Shown piece by piece: positions 1 through 7,600 of a stretch of 15,341 nt of DNA. The translations under genes were made by a program, and so were the position numbers. The number at the start of each line of letters is the position of its first letter. The first letter of the stretch is position 1. Source of the DNA: Parcubacteria group bacterium CG11_big_fil_rev_8_21_14_0_20_41_14 (GTDB lineage Bacteria > Patescibacteriota > Patescibacteriia > UBA2169); the NCBI GenBank assembly GCA_002787075.1, contig PCVT01000009.1, positions 1 to 15,341 of the forward strand. Direction: 5' to 3'. Below the pieces are notes generated by a model. It had not been told where the DNA came from. It was given only the letters and a program-made list of their open reading frames with translations, and ran no database searches.

Positions 1-1015
1 AGAATTTGGTTGATAAATTCACAGAATCAGTACGCATGTATGTTATATACCCTTGTTCATACAACTGCTGCGCTAGGCGCATGGTCTGTTTTGATGAAAA
101 GGAGAGCTTGTGGTTTGCTTCTTGCTGAAGCGTGGAAGTAGTGAATGGCGCGTATGGGCTTTTTTTTGTTTGCTTTTTTTCAACGCGCGAGATTGCGTAC
201 TTGGCATCTTTAAGCGCGTCTAAAAGCTCGCTTGCGTGTTTTTCATCGCCAATTTCAAATTTATCTAGCGAGCCACCATTGATGGATTGCAGTTTGGCTG
301 AAAAATATCCTTGTGGAAGATTTTTTGGATCAAGGGATAACCCCCCCTGAATCCCCCCCTTAGTAAAGGAGGGGACATTAGCGGGGACATCCTCTTGAGT
401 AAAGGAGGGGACATCTTTTTTATTGAAAATCGCGTCTATGGTCCAGTATTCTTTTGGTTCAAATTGCTGGATTTCTCTTTCTCTATCAACAATTAATCGC
501 ACTGCTACGGATTGCACTCTGCCAGCGGATAAGCCACGCGCGACTTTTTTCCACAGGAACGGAGAGAGTTCGTAGCCAACTAATCTATCCAAAATTCTGC
601 GCGCTTGTTGGGCATTCACGCGATCCATGTCAATATCCCTTGGATGTTCCAGGGATTCTTCAATCGCGCTTTTTGTGATTTCATGGAATGTGATGCGCTT
701 GATTTGCTCCTTTTTCGGATTTAAGATTTCTTTCAAGTGCCAGGCAATTGCTTCTCCTTCGCGGTCCTCGTCTGTTGCGAAGTAGATAATATCAGATTTT
801 TTGGCTGCCTTTTTGAGGTCTTCCACCACTTTTTTCTTGTCCGCGCCTTCTACTACATAGGTAGGAGTAAAATGATCATTCACATCAATGCCAATGTCCT
901 TTTTCGGGAGGTCGCGAATATGGCCAAAGGATGATTTTATGGTATAATCCTTTCCCAAAAATTTGGCAATGGTTTTTGCTTTGGTAGGTGATTCTACAAT
1001 TACGAGGTTTGACAT
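1..1015 (-). CDS. topA: DNA topoisomerase I, N-terminal 338 residues (runs off the window)
   Basis: Type IA topoisomerase, which relaxes negatively supercoiled DNA through a transient 5'-phosphotyrosine link. The frame is open from the ATG at 1015 to the left edge. The Toprim domain starts at once (VIVESPTKAKTIAKF, residues 5-19) and carries the acidic metal-binding motif TDEDREGEA at 81-89. The conserved LSAGRVQSVAVRLIVDRE segment follows at about 162-179. The catalytic tyrosine is Tyr326 in YITYMRTDS. The C-terminal part and any zinc ribbons lie outside the window. The start overlaps the folC end by 16 bp, so it is the last visible gene of the dprA-yhhQ-folC-topA cluster and probably translationally coupled; no strong ribosome site is seen. 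Odd point: residues about 201-226 (VPSFT repeated, then KGGIQGG) are encoded by an inserted G-rich repeat that keeps the frame. The family assignment is secure. Confidence 0.96.
   Translation of the reverse strand, partial: MSNLVIVESPTKAKTIAKFLGKDYTIKSSFGHIRDLPKKDIGIDVNDHFTPTYVVEGADKKKVVEDLKKAAKKSDIIYFATDEDREGEAIAWHLKEILNPKKEQIKRITFHEITKSAIEESLEHPRDIDMDRVNAQQARRILDRLVGYELSPFLWKKVARGLSAGRVQSVAVRLIVDREREIQQFEPKEYWTIDAIFNKKDVPSFTQEDVPANVPSFTKGGIQGGLSLDPKNLPQGYFSAKLQSINGGSLDKFEIGDEKHASELLDALKDAKYAISRVEKKQTKKSPYAPFTTSTLQQEANHKLSFSSKQTMRLAQQLYEQGYITYMRTDSVNLSTKF
337..418. repeat. G-rich palindromic element inside topA, with internal duplication
   Basis: The stretch contains two C7 runs (341-347 and 353-359) followed by a G-rich arm, so it can fold as an inverted repeat. 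Positions 339-375 align without gaps to 1563-1599 inside folC, with 32 of 37 bases identical by eye. A 17-bp word, agtaaaggaggggacat, occurs twice (362-378 and 398-414), a 36-bp offset that equals 12 codons. The insert therefore adds whole codons to topA, between the Toprim region and the catalytic tyrosine. Confidence 0.85.
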
Positions 1016-2349
1016 GTTTCTCTATTAATTAATATTTTGTTTTCCGAAATCCAATATTTTCGCAGTTCGCCGGTGAGATACAGTGAGCCGGTAATCAATA
1101 AAGCGTCTTGCGGGCGCAATTTCGTGATTGTCTGTTTTAGCGCCTTTAGCGAGTTATGCTCTATTGATTTATTTTTGAATTTTCCAGCGAATTTGGATAA
1201 TTGCTCTGGAGTAAACGAATCGCGATTTGAAGTTTTGAATTTGGTAAATATGATTTCATCTGTATGCGGAAGCAATATGCGCAACATTTCTTTCGCGTCT
1301 TTTGTGTCGCTAGCAGCAAAGATAGTATATAGTGTAGCACATGTCAAATGTTTCAGGTTGTGGACAACGCTTTTTATCTTATCTGGATTATGTGCGCCAT
1401 CCAGAATCACTAGAGGATTTTTTTGCATGATTTCAAATCGGCAGGGAGGCAATTCAGTTGTCTTGATTGCGTGGTCTATGATGTCGTTTTTGATATTTAG
1501 ATGTTTGGCGATTGCGCTAGCAAGGGCTTGGTTTGCTGATTGGAATTTTCCGTCATCCACGCAACCCCCCCTTAATCCCCCCCTGAGTACAAGGGGGGAA
1601 ATGAGAGAGGGTGCCACTTTTGCAGAGGGGAGAACTTTATGAAATGTGGTGTGCTTTTGTTTGCAAATTGTTTTAAAAATTTTCAGAATGCTTTCTCGTC
1701 GTTCAGTCGTAAACAGATTAGTGTTCGGCTTTATAATGCCTGCCTTTTCTTTGGCGATTTTAGGCAAGGTTTTTCCTAAAAGATGCGTATGATCAAGCCC
1801 GATATTCGTGATTGCTGAAATGGATTTTTCTATGATATTACCGGCATCGTATCTGCCACCACAGCCAACTTCCAGAATCACAAAGTCGCATTTCATTTTT
1901 TTGAAATACAGGAGCGATAATCCAAAAAATATTTCAAAGTATGATGGCCTGCCATAAATATAATCCTTGTCCATGTCCGCGATCACGGGCTTTACTTTAT
2001 CAACCAGTTTCGCGAACACAATCGGGTCAATGAATTTTTTATCAACCTTGATTTTTTCAATGGAAGTGGTGCAATAAGGAGAAGTGAATGAGCCCACGCG
2101 ATATCCTGCCTTGTGTAATATGTTATGCAGATACGCTACAGTGGATCCTTTGCCTGAAGTGCCTGCCACATGAATAAAACGAAAACCCTGGTCCGTGTGG
2201 CCAAGGCGGTTTATAAATTCTCTGGTGCGCTCCACATACTGCTCTGGATGCGCTGAATGAGTTTTCATGTATGCTGTATCATGGCTTGATGAGGCCAAGC
2301 ACTCAAGATAGGCAACAGCGTTGTAATATGGTTTGAATGATTTAGTCAT
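1000..2349 (-). CDS. folC: Folylpolyglutamate / dihydrofolate synthase (FolC, Mur-ligase fold)
   Basis: ATP-dependent cytoplasmic ligase that adds glutamate to folates; some family members also make dihydrofolate from dihydropteroate. The 449-residue protein has the Mur-ligase P-loop GTSGKGST at 63-70, the VILEVGCGGRYDAGNII segment, the ITNIGLDHTHLLG motif with KEKAGIIK, and DGAHNP at 317-322 at the start of the C-terminal domain. I chose the ATG at 2349, which overlaps the transporter stop by 8 bp and gives MTKSFKPY; the in-frame ATG at 2400 would lie inside the transporter gene. No Shine-Dalgarno site is visible, so coupling is likely. Residues about 246-263 (LISPLVLRGGLRGG) come from the same G-rich repeat found in topA. 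Whether it acts on folate is unproven, because no other folate gene is in the window. Confidence 0.92.
   Translation of the reverse strand: MTKSFKPYYNAVAYLECLASSSHDTAYMKTHSAHPEQYVERTREFINRLGHTDQGFRFIHVAGTSGKGSTVAYLHNILHKAGYRVGSFTSPYCTTSIEKIKVDKKFIDPIVFAKLVDKVKPVIADMDKDYIYGRPSYFEIFFGLSLLYFKKMKCDFVILEVGCGGRYDAGNIIEKSISAITNIGLDHTHLLGKTLPKIAKEKAGIIKPNTNLFTTERRESILKIFKTICKQKHTTFHKVLPSAKVAPSLISPLVLRGGLRGGCVDDGKFQSANQALASAIAKHLNIKNDIIDHAIKTTELPPCRFEIMQKNPLVILDGAHNPDKIKSVVHNLKHLTCATLYTIFAASDTKDAKEMLRILLPHTDEIIFTKFKTSNRDSFTPEQLSKFAGKFKNKSIEHNSLKALKQTITKLRPQDALLITGSLYLTGELRKYWISENKILINRETCQTS
1563..1615. repeat. G-rich palindromic element inside folC (second copy)
   Basis: Two C7 runs (1565-1571 and 1577-1583) are followed by a G6 arm at 1593-1598. 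The core 1563-1599 matches 339-375 in topA without gaps (32 of 37 bases). The codon phase differs: folC reads the G-rich strand as RGGLRGG while topA reads it as KGGIQGG from a shifted frame. The same DNA is thus tolerated as two different peptides. Confidence 0.85.
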
Positions 2350-2980
2350 GTTTATCCTTTTTAAGCCACCACACCAAGGCATATACAAGAGGCGTGTCAA
2401 TTAAAGCGAATGCGACTTTGAATAGCCAGTAGGGAATGATTAAAGAGAAGATGAACGCGCTATCAAACTTGGGGCTGATATTATAGAACGCGATAAACAT
2501 GAAAATGGTAGTATCAAGAAATTGGCTTGCGATTGTTGATAAGTTATTTCTCAACCAAAGGAATTTGCCATTGGTTTGTTTTTTCCAGAAATTGAACGCC
2601 CAGATATCATGGGTCTGGCTTAAGAAGAACGCTATAATGCTCGCGATAATAATGCGCAAAGAACTTGAAAATATAATAACATACTCATCATTGAATTCGT
2701 ATCTTTCTGATGAAGGGAGCTTTATGGCAATGACTATGATGATGAATACCAGAATCTGCGCGATTAAAGCGCTGTACATAAGATGTGTTGCTGGTTTTTT
2801 GCCGAATACCTCTTCTATGGAGTCAGTAATCAAAAATGTAATTGGATACGCGAAAATTCCCACTGATACGCTTATGCCGAGCAGGGTAGTTATTTTCACG
2901 CCAAGCAAATTCGCGGCAATGAGCGATGCCACGAATATAGCGGAAAGGAGAGAGAGTTTTTGAGATGTTGAGATTTGCAT
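2342..2980 (-). CDS. yhhQ: VUT-family queuosine-precursor transporter (YhhQ-like)
   Basis: A 212-residue polytopic membrane protein with about six hydrophobic segments. It fits the VUT/COG1738 family, whose E. coli member YhhQ imports queuosine precursors such as preQ0 and preQ1. Family hallmarks visible are the SLIAANLLGVKI helix, the YPITFLITDSIEEVFGKK motif (about residues 45-62) and WLRNNLSTIASQFLDTTIF near residues 142-160. The start at 2980 lies 4 nt after the dprA stop; the in-frame ATG at 3001 would overlap dprA. The stop overlaps the folC start, so the cluster is likely translated in a coupled way. The exact substrate is inferred from the family. No queuosine synthesis or tgt gene is visible nearby. 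Confidence 0.87.
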   Translation of the reverse strand: MQISTSQKLSLLSAIFVASLIAANLLGVKITTLLGISVSVGIFAYPITFLITDSIEEVFGKKPATHLMYSALIAQILVFIIIVIAIKLPSSERYEFNDEYVIIFSSSLRIIIASIIAFFLSQTHDIWAFNFWKKQTNGKFLWLRNNLSTIASQFLDTTIFMFIAFYNISPKFDSAFIFSLIIPYWLFKVAFALIDTPLVYALVWWLKKDKHD

Positions 2981-2984
2981 ATAT

Positions 2985-4094
2985 TTATCGCGCCAGCACA
3001 TATTTCATGGCACCTAAGTGCCTTACTTTGCCTTTCATTTCCATAAGCGTTAATGTTGCATTTATAGCGCTTGAAGGCATTTTAGTCAAGCGCCCTAGCT
3101 CGTCAATATGTTTTGGCTCGCGCGAGAGATGCTCTAATAATTTTGCTTCATCCTTGCTGTCTGCTGTGATTTTCTGGGTCGCTATATAGTCAGTTGCTTG
3201 TTTTAAATTCAAGGCATCTAAAATATCTTGTCCGCAAGTGGCGGGACGCGCTCCCATTTTAATGAGATTATTTGTTCCTTCGCTTGTTAAGCTTGTGATT
3301 GGCCCGGGCACGGCAAATACTTCGCGGTTCTGTTCTAGCGCGAATCTGGCTGTAATTAGCGCTCCGCTTTTTAGCGCTGCTTCAATAATTAATGTTCCTA
3401 ATGATAGTCCTGATATAATTCTATTGCGTTGCGGAAAGTTTGATTTATATGGGGGTGTGCCGATTGGATGCTCTGACATAACGCATCCGTTAGTGGCGAT
3501 TATTTTATCCGCGAGCATGCGGTTATGAACCGGATAGATATTTGATTTTTCAATGCCACAGCCAAGCACTGCGATTGTTTTTGCTTGGCAATCCAAGGCA
3601 GCCTGGTGAGCCATTGCGTCGATTCCTAAGGCAAGTCCGCTTACTACTATAATGCCGTTTTCCGCGAGTTCTCGCGCGATTGAGTTGGATATTTGTTTTC
3701 CATAATTAGAATATTTGCGCGAACCAACAATCGCGACTAAAAATTCATTGTCTGTTGGCAATGTTCCGCGGTAGAAAAGAACGAATGGAGGATCGTAAAT
3801 TTCTTTGAGAAGTTTTGGATAGTTCTCGTCTTCTATTGTCAAAAGCGTGATGTTTTCTTTTTCAAGCGCTTCTATTTCTTGGTCAAGATTTATCTCTTGG
3901 CGCAAGCGTATGAATTCGGAAATGTTGTTTTGGGAAAATCCAAGTTCAGAAAGCGTGTGCATGGGCGCGTTCCATGCCTGCTCTAAAGTAGGGAAGCACT
4001 TTTGCAATTGTTTGAATTTAACAGGCCCAATGCACGGGATTTTGGCGAATCCTAGGTAATATTTTGTGTTTTGGTTTTGATTAGATATTGACAT
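2985..4094 (-). CDS. dprA: DNA-processing protein DprA (Smf)
   Basis: DprA binds incoming single-stranded DNA during natural transformation and loads RecA. The 369-residue protein has an N-terminal SAM/HhH-like region (about 15-60), then the Rossmann-type DprA core: VGSRKYSNYG (123-132), SGLALGIDAMAH (152-163), VLGCGIE (176-182), FPQRNRIISGLS (220-231), SGALITAR (243-250) and VPGP (262-265). A C-terminal winged-helix-like region covers about 312-369 (AKLLEHLSREPKHIDELGRL). The ATG at 4094 is the first in frame. It has no Shine-Dalgarno site and is close to a possible minus-strand -10 (TATTAT, 4116-4111), implying a short leader. It heads the cluster dprA-transporter-folC-topA and is divergent from the small plus-strand gene at 4172. 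Confidence 0.96.
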   Translation of the reverse strand: MSISNQNQNTKYYLGFAKIPCIGPVKFKQLQKCFPTLEQAWNAPMHTLSELGFSQNNISEFIRLRQEINLDQEIEALEKENITLLTIEDENYPKLLKEIYDPPFVLFYRGTLPTDNEFLVAIVGSRKYSNYGKQISNSIARELAENGIIVVSGLALGIDAMAHQAALDCQAKTIAVLGCGIEKSNIYPVHNRMLADKIIATNGCVMSEHPIGTPPYKSNFPQRNRIISGLSLGTLIIEAALKSGALITARFALEQNREVFAVPGPITSLTSEGTNNLIKMGARPATCGQDILDALNLKQATDYIATQKITADSKDEAKLLEHLSREPKHIDELGRLTKMPSSAINATLTLMEMKGKVRHLGAMKYVLAR

Positions 4095-4115
4095 TTTTGA
4101 TGTTTTTGGTATAAT
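4088..4115 (+). promoter_or_regulatory. Consensus sigma70-type promoter for the small gene at 4172
   Basis: A perfect -35 TTGACA (4088-4093) and a perfect -10 TATAAT (4110-4115) are separated by 16 bp. Transcription would start near 4122 and give a leader of about 50 nt. The -10 overlaps a minus-strand TATTAT (4116-4111) that could serve dprA, although no good minus-strand -35 is seen. The -35 also overlaps the dprA start codon region. Confidence 0.85.
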
Positions 4116-4159
4116 ATGGGTAGTTTTTTTAAATTTTACCCTAATTTATCATATTTTCT

Positions 4160-4167
4160 GGGGAGGT
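4160..4167 (+). promoter_or_regulatory. Strong Shine-Dalgarno site
   Basis: GGGGAGGT ends 4 nt before the ATG at 4172. It decides the start of this gene and shows that SD-led initiation is used here, unlike at most genes in the window. Confidence 0.8.
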
Positions 4168-4171
4168 AAAT

Positions 4172-4507
4172 ATGATAGAAATACAAGGGCAAAGAAATCC
4201 TCGCAAGACGCAAGAGATTGAAAATCTCTGTAATCTCGTGAGGAAGAACAATGGGCTTCGAGAAAAATTTGGAATTGATAATATGCAGAAATTCCAAAAA
4301 TTTCTTCGGACTCGGAGTTTCGGGCTCATCTTGAGCGCTGTTAAAGCGCTTGAAGATGGGCGAAACAATCATCAGATATTTGATAATTGGAAAGAGTATG
4401 ATGAAAATTATACTCCACCGGAACTTCAGGTAGTTGAAAAAGAATCTCACCCTTCGCGCCAGTTGTATCTTTTTTCTTCTTCTAAAGGAGTGAAGGGGGT
4501 AAAGTAA
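4172..4507 (+). CDS. Hypothetical 111-residue protein, singly transcribed
   Basis: I do not recognise the family. The protein starts MIEIQGQRNPRKTQEIENL. It is predicted largely helical and charged over residues 10-65, has no signal peptide or membrane segment, and ends in a basic SSSKGVKGVK tail. It is very likely a real gene, because it is framed by a consensus promoter (4088-4115), a GGGGAGGT ribosome site and a stem-loop terminator with a T-tract at 4531-4575. It is the only plus-strand gene among minus-strand operons in the left 11 kb. The control signals suggest high expression. The LCNLVRKNNGLREKFGIDNM region could be a small helical binding module, but that is a guess. Confidence 0.75.
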   Translation: MIEIQGQRNPRKTQEIENLCNLVRKNNGLREKFGIDNMQKFQKFLRTRSFGLILSAVKALEDGRNNHQIFDNWKEYDENYTPPELQVVEKESHPSRQLYLFSSSKGVKGVK

Positions 4508-4530
4508 ATTATACCATAATCATCTTTTTT

Positions 4531-4575
4531 AGGCATTCAGATAGAATCATTTAATCTGGATGCCTTTTCTTTTTG
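4531..4575 (+). terminator. Rho-independent terminator of the small gene
   Basis: AGGCATTCAGAT (4531-4542) pairs with ATCTGGATGCCT (one G-U pair) around an 11-nt loop, followed by a T-rich tract (TTTTCTTTTTG). It lies 23 nt after the stop codon. Confidence 0.8.
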
Positions 4576-4593
4576 TTTATAAAAAGGTGTTAT

Positions 4594-4630
4594 AAAAAGG
4601 TGAGACCTTTTCAAAAGGTCTCACCTTTTT
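4594..4630. terminator. Perfect palindromic bidirectional terminator between the small gene and mfd
   Basis: AAAAAGGTGAGACCTTTT and its exact complement flank a single base, giving 18-bp arms with A/T-rich outer ends that form a T-tract on either strand. The mfd stop codon (4629-4631) lies at its edge, so it is probably the mfd terminator as well as a backup for the convergent small gene. A partial direct copy (ataaaaaggtg) precedes it at about 4580-4589. Confidence 0.85.
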
Positions 4631-7600
4631 ATAATAGCACCTTTATGCTTTTTTCAAGCTTCTTCATCCAGTCAGCTCCCATATCTTTTTTCAAAACTTT
4701 AATCTCATCAGTGCCATATTGCCAGTGCTGGCAAATCTCTAGCATCTTGGCAAATGTTTTTGGATCAGTTGGATGATGAGTGCGCAAAATAACATATTGA
4801 TCAGGCGAGGTCTGAGACGCGTACGCAGTATCAATAGCTTCAATGCCAGCTTTTATGCCAAGAATTTTCAAGCCAAGAATATAGAACAGATTTTCAATTG
4901 GTTTAGGCAGAGCGCCTTGGGCAAGCAATTTATCCTTTGCCTCATTTAGGTCATCAATAGAATCAAGCAAAGCCCATTGATGATACATTTCAATACGTTT
5001 CTGCTTGTCTGGCTCAAAGAATTTCGGAATGCGCGCTTCAATAGGCAAGTCAACACTGATCTCAGAAAGCATTTCACTAGGAGTGCCGGATTTAATTTCT
5101 TCAACAGCATTATTCAGCAAGCGCAGATATAATCCCAATCCAATTGACTTAACATGGCCATGCTGGGATTTTCCAAGCACATTGCCAACTCCGCGGATTT
5201 CCATGTCAGCTTGCGCAATATCAAACCCGCTTCCAAGCTCTTTTGCAGCTTCTAAAGCATTTAATCGCTTTTCAGCTTCTCCTGTGAGCTTTTGCCTTCT
5301 AAAGAAAAAATAAGCATATGCCTGCCGTTTTCCACGGCCGATTCTTCCGCGGATCTGGTGCAATTGGGAAAGCCCGAATTGCGTTGCATTATCAATAATC
5401 AAAGTGTTCACATTCGGAAGATCAACCCCGTTTTCAATAATAGTGGAGCAAACTAAAACATCAATTTTTTTCTTATCAAACGCGTGCATCTGTTTTGCCA
5501 TTTCTTGCTCTGGCATTTGCCCATGGAGCATGCCAATCCGAATTTTAGGAAGCAATTCCTGCAATTCCTGTTTTTTAAGATGCATGGTTTCAACTTTATT
5601 ATATAAATAATATACTTGTCCTTTGCGTTTTATTTCTTCTTGAATCGCGCTAGCAATATGCTTTTGATTGTATGGCTCAATAATGGTCTCAATCGGCTTT
5701 CTGCCACATGGAGGAGTAGTAATATTTGAAATAGCCCTTACTCCGCTGACTGCCAAATGAAGAGTGCGGGGGATAGGGGTTGCGGTCAAAGTAAGAACAT
5801 GGGACTGGCTTCGCAATTTTTTAAGCTGTTCTTTATGGCTTACGCCGAATCGCTGTTCTTCATCAACCACAATCAATCCTAAGTTTTTAAATTTCACGTC
5901 TTGAGAAAGAATGCGGTGCGTGCCTATTATAATATCAATTTTTCCTTTGCCTAAATTTTCAATCACTTCTTGCTGTTCTTGCTTAGATTGAAATCTAGAG
6001 AGGGACGCGACTTTCAAGGGAGTGTGCTTTAATCTGTCCGTAAAAGTATCAATATGCTGCTGGGTCAAAATAGTAGTAGGAGATAGAACCGCGACTTGGA
6101 ACCCTTCTAAAGCGACTTTTGCCGAGGCACGGATAGCGACTTCTGTTTTTCCGAATCCAACGTCCCCACAAACAAGCCTGTCCATTGGAGTGTCCTGCTC
6201 TAGGTCATGATAAATTGTTTCAATAACTTTTTTTTGATCTTCTGTTTCATCATACGCGAATGTTTTTGCCAAATCATTTTCAATATTTTTGGCGCGCGGA
6301 ATTTCAATTGCTTTTGAGAGTTGCCGTTTTGCCTGAGTGTTTAAAAGTTCGCGTGCATGGTGCAGAGTATCTAAGCTTGCTTTGCTCAACTGCTTGCCCC
6401 AGCTATTGCTTGATAATCTATTGAGCGTTGGATTTGGGTCTCCAATATATTTTTCCATTTTTTCCGCGGAAGTAACCGGAAGGAACAAGGCATCTTCCTG
6501 GGCATAGCATAGCTTGAAATATTCGCGCGTAATATTTCCGATTTTTTGCTCAACCATTCCTTCAAAACGCGCGATTCCATGGTCAAGGTGCACCACATAA
6601 TCTCCTGTTTGGAGATTTTTTATGAATGAAGGAAGCGCGTGTTTCGCGCGAACATCATGCGCTGGCTGAGAAAGTTTTGCCAGCAGTTGCGCGTCTTTTT
6701 GCGTGAAGCATGTTTCAATATCATATTCGCGTGGAAATGGATCGCAAATAATATGCTTGATTTTTGGATTATATTCATTGAGCTGGACTCTATAAGTGGC
6801 CTTTTTGATCGCGGCCTTGTCGTTTTCCGAATCCGCGGTCTTGTCGCTCCCAATCTCAGCGGCAGGGTCGCTTTTTGCGCCAGTTGAGCCAGCGACAAGT
6901 CCGCTGGGAGCGAACCTGCCGCTTTTTCCCGCGGCCGCCCGTCTTTCGCTCGCGGCCTTGTCGCTCCCAATCTCAGCGGCAGGGTCGCTTTTCGGATCAT
7001 CTGAGCCAGCGACAAGTCCGCTGGGAGCGAACCTGCCGCTTTCGGGAGCGAACCTGCCGCTTTCCGGAGCGAACCCGTGGCTGTTGTGTTCTATATGATC
7101 AAGTGAGTAGGGAATGATTCTTGTTTGGGCAACTTCTTTTGTTTCCAGCTTTTTGTCTTGCGTGATAGTTTTGATGCTCTCAATTATTTCATCATCAAAA
7201 TCAACCCGTATGATATGCCTGCTTTCCAGAGTACATATATCAACAATACTTCCTCGGCTGGAAGCAATTCCGCTTTCTTGGGCAGTGCGTTCTAAAGTAT
7301 ATCCGCTATCAACTAATTTTTTCAACAAATGTTCTTTTGAAAGTTTTTGCGCTTTTTTCAGGTTGATAGTATGCGCTTCAAAAGTTTTTTTAGATGGCAA
7401 ATTTTGTTTTGCTTCTTCTTGGGTGAGGATAACTAAGCAGGCCTTATTGTCTTTTATATCCGCGAGCGCGGTTGTGGACAAAGTGGGGTGTAAGGGCATC
7501 TTTTTTTCGTTTTTTGTCCAGTGTTTTATGCTGGTTATAATGCCGAGTTTTGCAATATCATCTTTTACCAAAAATAAAATACACGATTTAGACAGATCGC

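Noticed and set aside
1037..1642. Plus-strand 201-codon frame opposite folC
   Set aside because: It is antisense to a clear folC with all motifs and has no recognisable product or start signals.
4136..4450. Minus-strand frame opposite the small gene
   Set aside because: It has no promoter or ribosome site, while the plus-strand frame has a full set of expression signals; treated as a shadow.
337..7076. CRISPR array as an explanation for the repeats
   Set aside because: The repeats are inside open, conserved genes, are not evenly spaced with unique spacers, and no cas gene is present.
6796..7117. Plus-strand open frames across the mfd repeat
   Set aside because: They exist only because the GC-rich repeat lacks stops in most frames; they have no promoter, ribosome site or recognisable product, and lie inside well-supported mfd.
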